A DNA stretch of 64,000 nucleotides, taken from the NCBI GenBank assembly GCA_016859345.1, contig CM029124.1:23699480-23763479 (forward strand). Reading direction: 5' to 3'. Made by a program: the position numbers and the translations under genes. Under the pieces are notes generated by a model. The model was not told the origin of the DNA and did not search any database. It saw only the letters and a list, made by a program, of their open reading frames with translations. The stretch comes from Istiophorus platypterus. Lineage: Eukaryota; Chordata; Actinopteri; Istiophoriformes; Istiophoridae. How positions within the stretch are numbered: position 1 is the first letter of the stretch; every line of letters begins with the position of its first letter. Shown here piece by piece: positions 46,401 through 59,600 of this stretch.

Positions 46401-48300
46401 ATAACTACTTTTATCACATCACAGAGGTCCTACACTGTATCCCGCCCGAATGTCTGCATATTGGTTTGTTTGGCGTTATCTTCTATGTCTTCCTCGGGTT
46501 TTTCTTGGGAATGTGTAACACAAAAACTCTGGTTAACTTGGAGTGTAAGTAGCACAAACATTAACCTAAGGTGCCGCTTTGTCTACCGACGCCTCCTTCT
46601 CGGATCTGATGGTGAAACTTCTGCCATAAAAATGCTCCAGATTAAACTCTCTAATGTTAGATAGATATGTGCCATGGTTATGCCTCTGGTTTTAATAGGC
46701 CCTTAGCCAGGTCTTTAGAAATAGTGAGGTTCTGGGTCTAAAAACCTGTGAGCATTTTGTGAAATGTGTGATTATATTATTTCTTTCTCATTTTCATCAA
46801 AATCCAATAGCAACAGAATGTAAACTCCTCTTTAAGGTTGTTAAAATCCACAAATGCACAGAGACAACACAGAGGACATGACCTTAGGGTCCTCAGTGGT
46901 AGCTACAGCCCTGGGTGTAGGAATATGTATGTATGTAAACCATTACATACATAATTTACTTCACCTGAAGACCTACCTGAACCTTCCTAAACATATTTCA
47001 TAGGTTCATTTCAAAAGGGATAGTGACACTAATGTACACTCTTGTTAATACGCAGAGGCTACAAGTGTCAGTCATAAGTCTCCACAGACCAGAGTGACAG
47101 TGATATACAACAGTCTGAGAATATTCCTCACCAACAACACCAGAGCTGTATGTTCAACAAAGGAGCACATTGTCTCTCTAAATAAGGCCCAGAGGGATCT
47201 CATCAAGCCTAACTGGCACAACTGGGAGTGTGGAAGCGCGTGGAAAGCAAAGACAATGACTGTCAAAGGGATTCGTTGTTCTTCCCCGTTACAGAAACTC
47301 ATTGTCTTCACACCTCTTGAGGTGACATCCTGTGCTTTTGCGGGGGTCCCAGATGATGTGGGTGGGCTTATTTATGTTATTTTAAGCACTAGGACCACAT
47401 TTATTTTAATATTCTGTAAATCAAGAACCTATTAAAGAGGGACAGATTTCTATAAAAAAAGGGTCACTATCACTGTCAGAATATAACTTTAAAGGTGTCC
47501 ATGTGAACTAGTAGTCTATGTAATAGTAACAATATGAATTTTATTAAAGGAAGTTTCAGCTGTAGGTTTATCTGATACAGGAGAGTTGGTGCACCATTTT
47601 ACTGGGCAGGGTTAATGCACACACAGGGTCGATATGGATAAGTCAACAGAAGGAAACCTCACTTGCAAACTCATCACAAAAGTCAGTATCTGAAGCCTGC
47701 TAAGCAGCATCTGGATAAGCTGGATGGAGTTCAAACAAAGCTCTTTGGCCACAATAGCCAAAAGTGTGCTTGGAGAAAAAAAGAAACAGCATCTGTAAAA
47801 AACACAAAAAAACACAAAAACAACAAAAAAACAACGTTTTGCAGTCAGTAAAGTGAAAAGAGGCTGACTTCTACACTAGGACAGTGATCTAAAGTAAACA
47901 GGAAGAGCGGCTGAACATTTATCAGTTTAGAACAGAAAGATTCTTAACTGCCAAAAAATATTTGCAAGCTGTGAAATAAAAGAAGGGTTAGTGAGTATCA
48001 ATTTAGTAGGGTGACCAACCTTTTTCACTTGCCAAAACTACTTTTCATTTTTTTCCTTTTTTTCAGCTCATGACATAAAATATTACAGTGCATTCATGAT
48101 TTATGAAAGGCTCATTTTCTTATGTGTATTTGCTGCAGGGATTGGATTTACTCATTTTCACTTCAAAAATTAACACAATTTGGGTTGTTAAATACAGAAA
48201 TCTAAAAAGGGCATTGGTATCTTCAAAACTCTTGAGATAGTAGATAACAGAGTATGTTATCTACAAGAAATAAGAAATGAATATCTGTTGAAAATGAAAA
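46401..48300. other. Intergenic DEGS1-FBXO28, left part
   Basis: No gene is supported. A 113-codon plus-strand open frame (47094-47435) with an overlapping minus-strand frame (47311-47072) is unrecognised. Confidence 0.45.
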
Positions 48301-48837
48301 GAATTACTATTCTTTAATTAATTGCAAAGAAACATGCATAAAAAAGTCTGCCAATTCCAAACCAGAGAGAACTGATGAGTGCAAATGCAAATAATAGATA
48401 AAATAATAGATGAACTTGTGTGAGTATGAAAAAGACAGACAGTGGTTGAATTATGTTAAACCAAAGCACAAAGATGAAACAAATACCATACGTGTGCAAC
48501 TCTCATTTATTCTATTCCTTTTACTTCTTTTGCTCTCATCATTTAGCTTTTATTTTTAACACAGAGTCCGTAGAATTGGTGGGGCACTCTTCTCAAAGTT
48601 AATAATAAAACAAGAAAAAATCATGTATTCTGAAAATGTAAATTGACAGTGTGGGAAAAAATAAAGAGGATAAAAACCTGTAAAGTTGTTGCAAATTATA
48701 TATAAGGAAGCAAGGGTAATGAATCTTTGAGAATGTTTTATGGACAGTGGCCAAAAGCGCTGACTTTGATATGAGAAACATTTAGGAGAAATTAATGCAG
48801 TTTATAGTTTGTGTGAATTTATGTAACTTTCTATCTC

Positions 48838-48898
48838 ACACACATATACACACACACAGACACACACACAAATACACACACACACACACACACACACT
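48838..48898. repeat. CA microsatellite (copy 1)
   Basis: (CA)n with interruptions at agac and aaat. It differs in length and interruption from the copy 2 array. Confidence 0.92.
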
Positions 48899-49904
48899 TT
48901 TAGCTGGACTGCCATTAAATCATGCTGCTGTTCCTCTTCAGCTTATCAAAGTGCAGGGCAGCTAAAATTTCAGAACAGAAAAACAATGAAAAATTTCCTG
49001 TTTTGTTCCAAAAGGAAATTGCGGGAACGAGAAAGTAATGGTATGACAATAGATACGAGGTCTCTAACACCAACCCACAACACTTCATCCAACGTTGCTA
49101 TTCCTTGAAGACTGATTGTATGTTGTGGAAAACTCTTCTATATGGTCTTTCTGGAATGCAGAGAATTTGAACTCAGGGAAGAGTTGCAGTGGAAAGGGCA
49201 CTAAACACTGATACAAGCTATTAAATCAGTGTCTCCGTTCCACTTTGTCTTAGCTGGATAATAACCCAGTAGGATTTTAGCACAATTGTAGATAGTGGGA
49301 TGATCAAGTACACAAATCACCAAATTTGCAGATCTCCTAGTCTCAGCTCTGTGTCTACTAGATGTGTAAATGGACAACTGTTTGCAGTAACAATTTTGTA
49401 AGTTGATAACATGTCAGTGTTGTGTTTCCAGCTGCTTGTGCTAACCCAGAAGCCTAAAAAAATCAGTTTATGCACGGTCAATGAAGAGTAATATTCAGAA
49501 CTCCATTCAACTCAGTTACAACAGCTGTTTAACTTTTGTGGCTTTGGAAGAGCTTTAGGCAGGTCTGAACAAATAACCCTCTTAATTTCACTAAATTAGG
49601 TTTGAGATTAACTTTTTCTTCATTTCTTTCTGTAAAAAGCCTGTGTTATGAGATTGGAAGAAGAGTTTGGTTACCAGGCAGTGAGAGTCTATTACTGCAC
49701 TGGCATCATATGGGATGGAAGGCAGACAGGGCAAAGTTTACCATGCTTATGACTTGTGAAGTTCATGTCACAGAACAACTCAAGATGTTTGTATGATTGC
49801 TGAGCTTGCCGTGAGAAGGTTACAAAAACTATATACTGGCAATATAACACTGTTCTGAGCTATAGTGGGAAAAAAGTCAGGATAGCACATCCTCTGCTGC
49901 TTTG

Positions 49905-50090
49905 ATTTGGACCAGTTTTTCAGCATGCCATCAGTATGGCTGTATGGATGGAGGTTCTTGTCACCTGCTGGTCCACCATTTTGGTCCAAACTTAAATGTC
50001 TCAACAACTATTGGATGGATTGCAATAGAATGTGGAAAATATACTTGTGTTCTAACCTTTCAGCCAGCATCATCATCAGGGCAATTAATT
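49905..50090. repeat. Dispersed fish repeat inside the duplication
   Basis: Contains ctggtccaccattttggtcc and tctcaacaactattggatgg, phrases common in fish dispersed repeats. Also present in copy 2 at 51835-52020. Confidence 0.55.
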
Positions 50091-50231
50091 CTGTTTAATT
50101 ATACGGTTTTGCATCACATTAACATTTAACTTAATGCACCACCAACCTCACTGAGCCGCTGGCATGGTTTTAGACTGTTAGACTTGCCTAAATGTGTCCT
50201 CTGAGGTCCACCAACTGTTTGAAAATGAAAA

Positions 50232-50768
50232 GAATTACTATTCTTTAATTAATTGCAAAGAAACATGCATAAAAAAGTCTGCCAATTCCAAACCAGAGAG
50301 AACTGATGAGTGCAAATGCAAATAATAGATAAAATAATAGATGAACTTGTGTGAGTATGAAAAAGACAGACAGTGGTTGAATTATGTTAAACCAAAGCAC
50401 AAAGATGAAACAAATACCATACGTGTGCAACTCTCATTTGTTCTATTCCTTTTACTTCTTTTGCTCTCATCATTTAGCTTTTATTTTTAACACAGAGTCC
50501 GTAGAATTGGTGGGGCACTCTTCTCAAAGTTAATAATAAAACAAGAAAAAATCATGTATTCTGAAAATGTAAATTGACAGTGTGGGAAAAAATAAAGAGG
50601 ATAAAAACCTGTAAAGTTGTTGCAAATTATATATAAGGAAGCAAGGGTAATGAATCTTTGAGAATGTTTTATGGACAGTGGCCAAAAGCGCTGACTTTGA
50701 TATGAGAAACATTTAGGAGAAATTAATGCAGTTTATAGTTTGTGTGAATTTATGTAACTTTCTATCTC

Positions 50769-50801
<33 letters not shown>

Positions 50802-52161
50802 AATACACACACACACACACACACACTTTTAGCTGGACTGCCATTAAATCATGCTGCTGTTCCTCTTCAGCTTATCAAAGTGCAGGGCAGCTAAAATTTC
50901 AGAACAGAAAAACAATGAAAAATTTCCTGTTTTGTTCCAAAGGAAATTGCGGGAACGAGAAAGTAATGGTATGACAATAGATACGAGGTCTCTAACACCA
51001 ACCCACAACACTTCATCCAACGTTGCTATTCCTTGAAGACTGATTGTATGTTGTGGAAAACTCTTCTATATGGTCTTTCTGGAATGCAGAGAATTTGAAC
51101 TCAGGGAAGAGTTGCAGTGGAAAGGGCACTAAACACTGATACAAGCTATTAAATCAGTGTCTCCGTTCCACTTTGTCTTAGCTGGATAATAACCCAGTAG
51201 GATTTTAGCACAATTGTAGATAGTGGGATGATCAAGTACACAAATCACCAAATTTGCAGATCTCCTAGTCTCAGCTCTGTGTCTACTAGATGTGTAAATG
51301 GACAACTGTTTGCAGTAACAATTTTGTAAGTTGATAACATGTCAGTGTTGTGTTTCCAGCTGCTTGTGCTAACCCAGAAGCCTAAAAAAATCAGTTTATG
51401 CACGGTCAATGAAGAGTAATATTCAGAACTCCATTCAACTCAGTTACAACAGCTGTTTAACTTTTGTGGCTTTGGAAGAGCTTTAGGCAGGTCTGAACAA
51501 ATAACCCTCTTAATTTCACTAAATTAGGTTTGAGATTAACTTTTTTTCTTCATTTCTTTCTGTAAAAAGCCTGTGTTATGAGATTGGAAGAAGAGTTTGG
51601 TTACCAGGCAGTGAGAGTCTATTACTGCACTGGCATCATATGGGATGGAAGGCAGACAGGGCAAAGTTTACCATGCTTATGACTTGTGAAGTTCATGTCA
51701 CAGAACAACTCAAGATGTTTGTATGATTGCTGAGCTTGCCGTGAGAAGGTTACAAAAACTATATACTGGCAATATAACACTGTTCTGAGCTATAGTGGGA
51801 AAAAGTCAGGATAGCACATCCTCTGCTGCTTTGATTTGGACCAGTTTTTCAGCATGCCATCAGTATGGCTGTATGGATGGAGGTTCTTGTCACCTGCTGG
51901 TCCACCATTTTGGTCCAAACTTAAATGTCTCAACAACTATTGGATGGATTGCAATAGAATGTGGAAAATATACTTGTGTTCTAACCTTTCAGCCAGCATC
52001 ATCATCAGGGCAATTAATTCTGTTTAATTATACCGGTTTTGCATCACATTAACATTTAACTTAATGCACCACCAACCTCACTGAGCCGCTGGCATGGTTT
52101 TAGACTGTTAGACTTGCCTAAATGTGTCCTCTGAGGTCCACCAACTGTTTGAAAATGAAAA
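50232..52161. repeat. Tandem duplication, copy 2 (1930 bp)
   Basis: Same sequence as copy 1 with only a handful of substitutions and indels seen by eye (well under 1 percent). Ends with ttgaaaatgaaaa at 52149-52161, the same 13-mer that precedes copy 1 and bridges the two copies. Confidence 0.95.
50769..50828. repeat. CA microsatellite (copy 2)
   Basis: (CA)n with a single aaat interruption; the agac interruption of copy 1 is missing. Confidence 0.92.
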
Positions 52162-52344
52162 ACTAAATAATTGGAGTATGCCTTTAAAACCAAAAAATGT
52201 TAAAAGTGCATCTGGACTAAATATGGAATAAAGTTAAGTGTACCTATACATGATAAATTAAACCATGAAGTGACAGAGGATGCAGAACATTACCTGTAAA
52301 AATAGAGCTCGTAACGTTCGTAAACACACCGACATATGTGGATA

Positions 52345-55300
52345 AGTTGAGTTTTATTAGGTTTGATTTGTACATTTGTAACAATAATGTGTTCAACAAA
52401 ACCATACAGTTAACCCCAAGTTGGCTAACTCAAAAGATAGTTTTCTTGGTATACATACATGAAATAATTCACAATCTACACTTTAAAGTACATGAAGATT
52501 ACAGTACAATTTTCTAAACTGAGACGCAGTCTCAAATTAAGCCACTAGATTACATCTTCTTGTGTTTTGCTGCAAGGTGTCATTATAATACACCCTAGTG
52601 TTCACTAAGGTGTGAACTGCATTTTCAAAGTTTCTTTACCAAAGGTTCATGCCTTCAGTGTTTCAGGTCATCCAAAAAACAGAAAAGCTTCAAAGAAAAC
52701 AAATGTGCAGCCACAATATGGGCTCACAGCTAACCTAGCCTCACAAAGCAGGAGACAGGTTTGTACAGGGGAGGGCAACAGTGCCAGTGCTCAGGGGAGC
52801 GGACACAGTGCTTTTTAACAGCAGCTTGGGAAGCTCATCTTACTCTGAGCACTAACTTAGAAGATTTCTGGCAACCCTCTACTGTCACTGCACACCAGTC
52901 AGAAGTTCTGCTAGTTCATTTACACTGGTCACAAATGAGTGATTTTGTCATTCAGTTTCAAAGTTGGTGTTCCAACATAAAAGCGGAACAAAAAGAAGAT
53001 AAAAGAAAAAAATAAAGAACTTAAATATCTTGTCTCCCTTGGTGGCATCTATCCATGCATGTAGACTAAATGCCATTCATCACTTATTCTGGAGTGGAAG
53101 CAGAAGTCTGAAATAGATATCCCTAAACATGTAAAAGAAAAAACAGAACTATCTGTATGGCACTAGAGAGGAAGCAAGAGCATTTGTAACTGGTTGAACA
53201 GCTCCCTTAAATGTCAGTACATTTACCATACACTTTTTTTAAAATTACATAATTTCTACTTTGACCTAAGGACCATACAAGTGTTTTTTTCTGCATTTTC
53301 ACTGATTTACAACAAATAAATAGCCTGGGAAACACTAAATGGGTGTCAGGTATTCATTGGACATGACAATCTGACTCAGTTTCTAGAATCTCCTAAAAGC
53401 TAAAGAACAACACTACGTCAAAGTTCATTCTTGACCTTGAGAATGGACAAAACTCCAGCTGCTGAAGGCTGCGAGCTGATAGCTCAACAAAAATGCTAGG
53501 CACTGCCTGGGAATTATGATTATTTTTTGAAATTGGAAATAGAAGATTGTTGAAAAATATAAATCCTCCATACTACCCTCCCAACCCTCCCACACACACT
53601 CCCACAAGGGCTTTCAAACAAATTTTACTATCTTTAAATCACTAATTCCAATCTGACAAAATATTGTTGAATTAGGATCCACTTACTAACCTTTATCTAG
53701 ATCTTTCAACATCTTGAGGTCTTTATCAGAAGAAGAGGCTGCTCAGTTATCATGTCTTGCGCTCATGAAGACTGAGCGGAAAAAGCTAGCAAGTGAAAAA
53801 CTATTTTGTCAATCTATAATTTGACAAATCATCTTAACTCCAGATTACTCACAATCTTTAAACTATTATTCCCAAAGATGAAGACTGAAGGGTTTTTTGA
53901 AGAGTCTGGTAGAGAAGCAAGTAAGTGGACCTAAGATATTTTTTTAAGTTTCAAGAACAATTATTTCAACTAAGAAATGCTGGAATAAAATGAAACATGT
54001 TTGTGCAATTGCATTGTCAATTTCTCTAAAGAAATTTGAACAAGGAACAGCTTCCATGCTTGTTCAAAATCTGGAAATCAAGGTAACTCATGTAGTACAA
54101 GTTTCTGCAGTGAAATTAATAGAATCCAATGGCTGTCTAGAAAGTAGAAACAACACATTCAAAAAACAGTACCACTCAGTGTACGTTGTAAAATGTTTAG
54201 CTGTATTGAGCTGTACATTTATTTGTATTACATGGGATGAAATATGTAAAAACACTGGTATGATCCTTAAAGGGCAGATACCAAACATTGTTTTGCCATA
54301 GGAGAGTAGTTACATAGTTTCTTCATCCTCCTTAGCACAGCTTACACAGTAACTTCTAATGTAAAAGTGGCGCATAATCATCAAGGGCTTTCAGGCCCAT
54401 CAGATCTATAAAGGGTGTGCTCCTGCTGGAAACCTGTTAGGAAATAATCTTTTTCACACACAGCAGAGCCATTGGTTCCATCATCACTGCCTCATTTCTA
54501 AGGATCAGGGGACAATGATATCTGTGGAAATGAACTCCCTTTATCAAAAACATCTACCTCCATGTTAGGTCCTCTGTCAAGCAGGGAAGGCAAGAGTCAA
54601 CAGGTGACAGTTGGACTAATGCTACCTGAACATTGCCTTTTTCTTCTTTAAGACCTTAATCTACCTTTTCATCGTGATTCAAGAACTGATTAGATTGAAC
54701 TGGACAGATCTGAGCACCAATATTGAATAGAACAACCAAGCCATTAGCAAGGAATATAAATGACTTATTACTTTTTAGATGAGTTTTATTGCACATAGCC
54801 GAGTTAGGAAGAAGCAAGAGTGAATGAAATGAATGTTCACGGATTTAGACCTCCTACCCATGTGAATATATAAAGGAGATTACAAATTACCAATAACATG
54901 CAACTTTCAATTAAGTTTGATTATCTTAACTTAATAATTTAAGGACTGTTATTACTCTGTATTTTTAATGTGATATCATTTTAGCTGTTTACATTTCAAA
55001 AATAAAATATGTCATTAGCTTTTATTTCAGAAACATGTGCTGTGTTAATCACATGAACTGTCATTTTTGTTAACCAAATTCACCAACCACCTGAACTTGT
55101 TTTTTGATACCAAAATTCCATATATTAGCCTCTTAGAAAAGCATCTACATTAAAAAGTTGTACAGTCATTTTAATGTAGCCTTCAATAAACAGCCTTAGC
55201 TACAAAAGGCCGACCACCTGCTTACACTCTGGTTTCGTTAAGTAACTAAGAAGCCGTTTAAGTCTGGAAATATTCTATATTTTTCTTCTTGTCAAAAAAT

Positions 55301-56113
55301 CCCATGTGAGGACCAAAACCAACACTGAATTGATCCTACTCAGTACTACCATGCATGTCTGAAGCCTGATATGTTTTACTCTTCTGGGCCACAGAGCTCC
55401 ATTGTTGTCCAAAAACAATTAAAAAACATCAATGAGCCAGTTGCACTGGTTGACATGTTCCTTCATTGACACAAACACATGAAAACACTATAGTTTCTTT
55501 TGACTGAATCTGACAGATATTGTCCTGCTACCCCAAATACTCACTACAGCATCAAAAGTGGATTATTCCGCTGTTTTAAGAAATTACTATGCATTTCTTG
55601 TTTTAAAAAAAATATGTTCGTTAGTTGTCTTTAAAGATTTACATCTTCAGTAGGAACGGGCTTGGAGCTAAGACCCACAGACTGATTAGGGTAGTCAGAA
55701 AGTATTGAGAGGTACACTTACACATTGTTGGTTTGGTTGTGTTCATGGGATTTGTTGATCATAAGCTAATATAGAATAACAAAAGACTTTAACAGTACAT
55801 GACAATCAAATGTTGACCCTGTCAAAGTTGTGCAAAGTCCTGATGTTGTCTGGGGTTCAGTGTTTTAGCTGTCCACAGGAGGTTTTGGGGAGTTGGGGAA
55901 TGGACTGGAGTGGAGTTAGGGTGTTTGTGTGTGTGTGTGTGTGGGGGGGGCATTGTGGGTCACTGGTAAAGCATACAGGGATACTCCTGGCTAATCTGAC
56001 AGACAGTACAGGTGATGAATGCTGGTGGGGCGGGGGCTGACACAGTGGATAGGTGTGATCAGTTAGACCTTGAAACCAAAAACACACTTTAACTAAATGA
56101 TACACTGAGTCTC
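52345..56113 (-). other. fbxo28: Probable long FBXO28 3'UTR
   Basis: About 3.8 kb directly downstream of the FBXO28 stop on its strand. It shows none of the repeat families that fill the other spacers. A minus-strand AATAAA (tttatt on plus, 52353-52358) lies at its far end. Mammalian FBXO28 also has a long 3'UTR. Nothing coding is supported here, and an internal shorter 3' end is possible. Confidence 0.5.
52353..52358 (-). terminator. fbxo28: Candidate FBXO28 polyadenylation signal
   Basis: AATAAA on the minus strand at the far end of the repeat-free tract. Not verified; other signals occur closer to the stop. Confidence 0.35.
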
Positions 56114-56625
56114 TTATTTCTTGCTGCGCAGTCGTTTGGACTGTCGTGGAAGGTCTGGGCTCTTTCTGGTGCGTTTGAGCGATGACCCTCCCTCGCTCTC
56201 TGGCTCTATGGGTATGGAGGCTGCAGCCACGCTGCCACTGGCCAACATAGTACCAGACGTGCTGGCAACAGTTGAAGACACAGCAGCACTACTGGATGTG
56301 GAGGGGACAGCTGTGCTGGGCCTGGGTCCTCCCATAGAAGCAGCACTACTGTCCATCAGTTCACGGAGCTTGTGCTCCAGCTCTGCAAGGCGTGCGTTCT
56401 GCTCACCGATCACCTGGGTCTGTTCCAGCAGCTTTTGCTCCTGATCCTGCAGCTGCTTCTGCTGCTCCAGCTGCTTGACGCGAATCTCTTGCATCTCCCT
56501 CCGCAGAACTGTCATCGACGCCCCATTCACTTTCACCTGCTGCTGCACCTTGGTCATCTCGGAGCGTGATGGCGTGTTCTTGGCCAGCAGAGACATGGTG
56601 GTCAGGGACGTAGATGGACCTGCCA
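56114..56625 (-). CDS. fbxo28: FBXO28 exon 5 (coiled coil, stop codon)
   Basis: Acceptor ccctcag right of 56625; stop TAA at 56116-56114. It contains VTVLRRE-type MTVLRREMQEIRVKQLEQQK, then KLLEQTQVIGEQNARLAELE, matching human over the coiled coil. A Ser/Thr/Ala/Val-rich insert of about 50 residues after LRELMDSSAAS has no counterpart in human at this length. Confidence 0.96.
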
Positions 56626-59600
56626 CTGAGGGAGAAGGACAGAGCATAAGAGGTCTTCAGAATTTTACAGCTGCACATAAAACAAAGACATAAAAGAAGA
56701 ACAGATCCTGCTGGGCAGAGGTAAAAATCCTGCAGATCAAGATGTTTTATTTTGGCTTATAGAGCCTGAATGATTAGACTGGTGAACACTGCCCTGCAGG
56801 AACAAGAGAACTGAAGAACAAATTATTCGGCCTGTCATCTTTTTTTATGATTATTCATCTATGTATTACTGGTAAATGCCCGTTAGTATTCCCCAGAGCC
56901 AAAAGGTAAAATCTTTAAATCTCGTTTTGTACGACCAAATCACGATATTTCATGTACAATGGTTTAAAACAGAAAAGCAGCATACTGACACCTCACACTG
57001 GAGAAGCAGAGAACAGAATATCTGGCATTTCTTGTTGATAAATGATTGATTGTTCTCTTTTTATCAACTAACTGATTTATCAACCTGCATGGAAGCATCT
57101 ACATGTGGTACATGTTAAGCTAATCATGATTAATCCATCGTGTGTCCATGGCAGATGAACAGTTACACCACCAGATTTTGTCATACACAAATAAAACTGA
57201 AATACTTGGATTCTGAGATTATATGGAAGAGTCCAGAATTGATCTGGCATTCCATGTATGTCTAGAAGCATAAAAAACTCTGCCCATTCCTGGATCCTGT
57301 TTCAGTATTGGATATGAGTCTATTCTTGTGGTTATGGTACATGGGCATCTACTAGAGGAAGATAAGTCATCTTTGTCATGCTGAGGTGCTCAAATTACAA
57401 AATGAACAGTAAAGAAGTAGCAGCATTTTACATGTTGACGTTACTCATTTTCAGCTTCTTACACCTTTGACATCCAATAGGCAGCTGCAGAAGTCAAGGG
57501 ATGGAGGAGAGTTTATTATGCAAATTTTGAAAAAGGTAAAGTAAGAGTAGTGTGCTGTATAGGCATATTTTTTATTAGTTGTTTATCATCACCAGATTTG
57601 ATGTCATCTTAGCTTCAGACAAAAACATGCAGTCAATTAGGAGATAAAACATTTTCAAATGTGAAAATAAAAACCCTTTGCTGAATTGACAGTTAACGTG
57701 TAATTATCTTAACATTTTGCATCTCATATGGAAGCTTTTGACCATCTATGTCTGACAATGTTCTGCCACAATGTTTCTTTTTTTAATTTAAACTTTTAAA
57801 ACTGTAAAAACTGCTATTTTTTCTATATTTTTATTACATTCTATCATTGATTTAACAACCATCGGAAAATGCTTTGGGTGAAATTTTCCTTTGAATTCCA
57901 ACTTTATGAACTAAGAGAACACATCTGTTACCTGGTGCAGAACCAATGAGGCGGCCTGACAGGTCGGCCCCTGGCAGCTTCTTCTTCAAGATAGGGACAA
58001 TCTTCTCATCAAAGTACTCCATGGCCATGGAGGAGATATCCCTCAGTTCCTGCAAAACCTCATGAGCTCGCTGGGGGGCTCGAGTGGAGTTCACATAGCG
58101 CAGCACACGATAAATCTCATCTATCACCTAACAACACAACACACATGATCAGGACATCACAAAAAGGATAGGCAACCAGAAAACACACAGATATTAATGA
58201 AACAAGACTGACATGCTGTTGGAATCTTGACATGGTTGGGAATTTTAGTGGGCCGTCTGCATACCGGCTCTGAGAATTGCAGCCGGTAAGACCAACTTAT
58301 TCTACGAAATGTATGGACCGCTGAAAAGCTGGGCTCTTAGAGTCCGCTAGCACGGAAACAATTCAGCAGCAGGGACACAACATGTACATCAGAAGAACCG
58401 ATGTCAAAGTACCACAGTGCTGACTAAATATTGCAGGAGCTGTTATTCTTCCTCACCACAAGAATGATTTTCGGTTGAACCTGTTTTTACTAAGGTCTGT
58501 TGGTCTATTTGTCAAACAGTGGCCCCTCAAGCAACAAATGCATAAAAAATGCAGGACAAAACAACCACTTCCTGTGTTTAACTACAGATGGCCTTTTGTT
58601 TCTACAATAAATTGTAGGATTACTATGGAGAACTGAAGGGAAACCTGAACTTCCAGGTGTAGGAGTTGCAGGAGCAAGAAAAACTCGTTCAAAATCCCAC
58701 TGACATCTGTAGTAACTCAAATAACTAAACTGTCACTCCATAGTATGTTGTGCAGTTCACTGGGATGTAATAATGTTTTTATATTTCTGCTTTTAAAAAA
58801 ATTTACCAATTGGCCAAAATACATAAGTCAGACCTGACGGCCACAAACCTCTTCCTTTGGAAACTAGAATTCTTTCATTCAGATCTGTAGAACTGAGTGC
58901 ATTTTCCTAAGACCAGTAGATCATGAGAGAAATGTGGTGAACATGAAATAAATATTAACGGTGAGAAGATTTAAAAAGAAAGAATGAAAATATTAATTAA
59001 CAGATGATAAAAAATATGACATACTGACATAGTCTTGATTCTGATAAGAGCTTAAGAAAAGATGTGAATATCCTCCCATTATGACTTTCACACCAATTTT
59101 ATGTTAAATAAATATTAGTTAAATGTGATCCTCTTCCCCTGACATCTCCTCTTACAGTTCAGACTGAAAGTGGTGTACATGTTTAGCGAACCAGTTTTTT
59201 ATTTCTCAGGCTCTGAGCTTCAGAACATTTAATTTAAAATAATGGATACATTGTTAGGCACGAAGTCTCAGCTTTAATTTGAGTAGGTTCACAATCAACG
59301 CAGAAAGAATTTTGTAGGAGATATAGCCCTTTAAACATATAGTGGCCAAAACTTAGGAATCCAAAAGTAATTGGAGAGGTCCACATAAAGTGAAACAAAA
59401 TCATCGCATTTAATATTTTGTGGAAAGCCCTTTGCAGTCAGTGACGAAATTGACCCACAGACATCAGCATACATCTTGTATCTTCCCCGGTGATTCTCTC
59501 TATAGCTTCAGCCACCTTCAGCTCTTGCTTCTTGTGGGGTCTGAAACTTTGTTCCTGACCTCTACTGTTTCTTTTTCTGTGTGTTTGTGAACTGCCATCA

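Larger units (their letters stand above)
48301..50231. repeat. Tandem duplication, copy 1 (1931 bp)
   Basis: Starts gaattactattctttaatta and repeats at an offset of 1931 bases. It includes a CA microsatellite (48838-48897). No gene lies within. Small differences from copy 2 include a/g at 48510 and single-base changes in homopolymers. Confidence 0.95.

Noticed and set aside
46103..46664. Several long open frames on both strands upstream of DEGS1
   Set aside because: They arise from a GC-rich tandem repeat in a CpG island. Their peptides are low-complexity Ser/Arg/Pro/Leu and no splice or homology support exists.
48314..48781. Pairs of identical short minus-strand open frames repeated at 50245-50712
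   Set aside because: They are copies created by the tandem duplication, with hydrophobic AT-rich peptides and no family match.
56121..56693. Plus-strand open frames opposite FBXO28 exon 5
   Set aside because: Leu/Gln-rich shadows of the coiled-coil codons on the minus strand.
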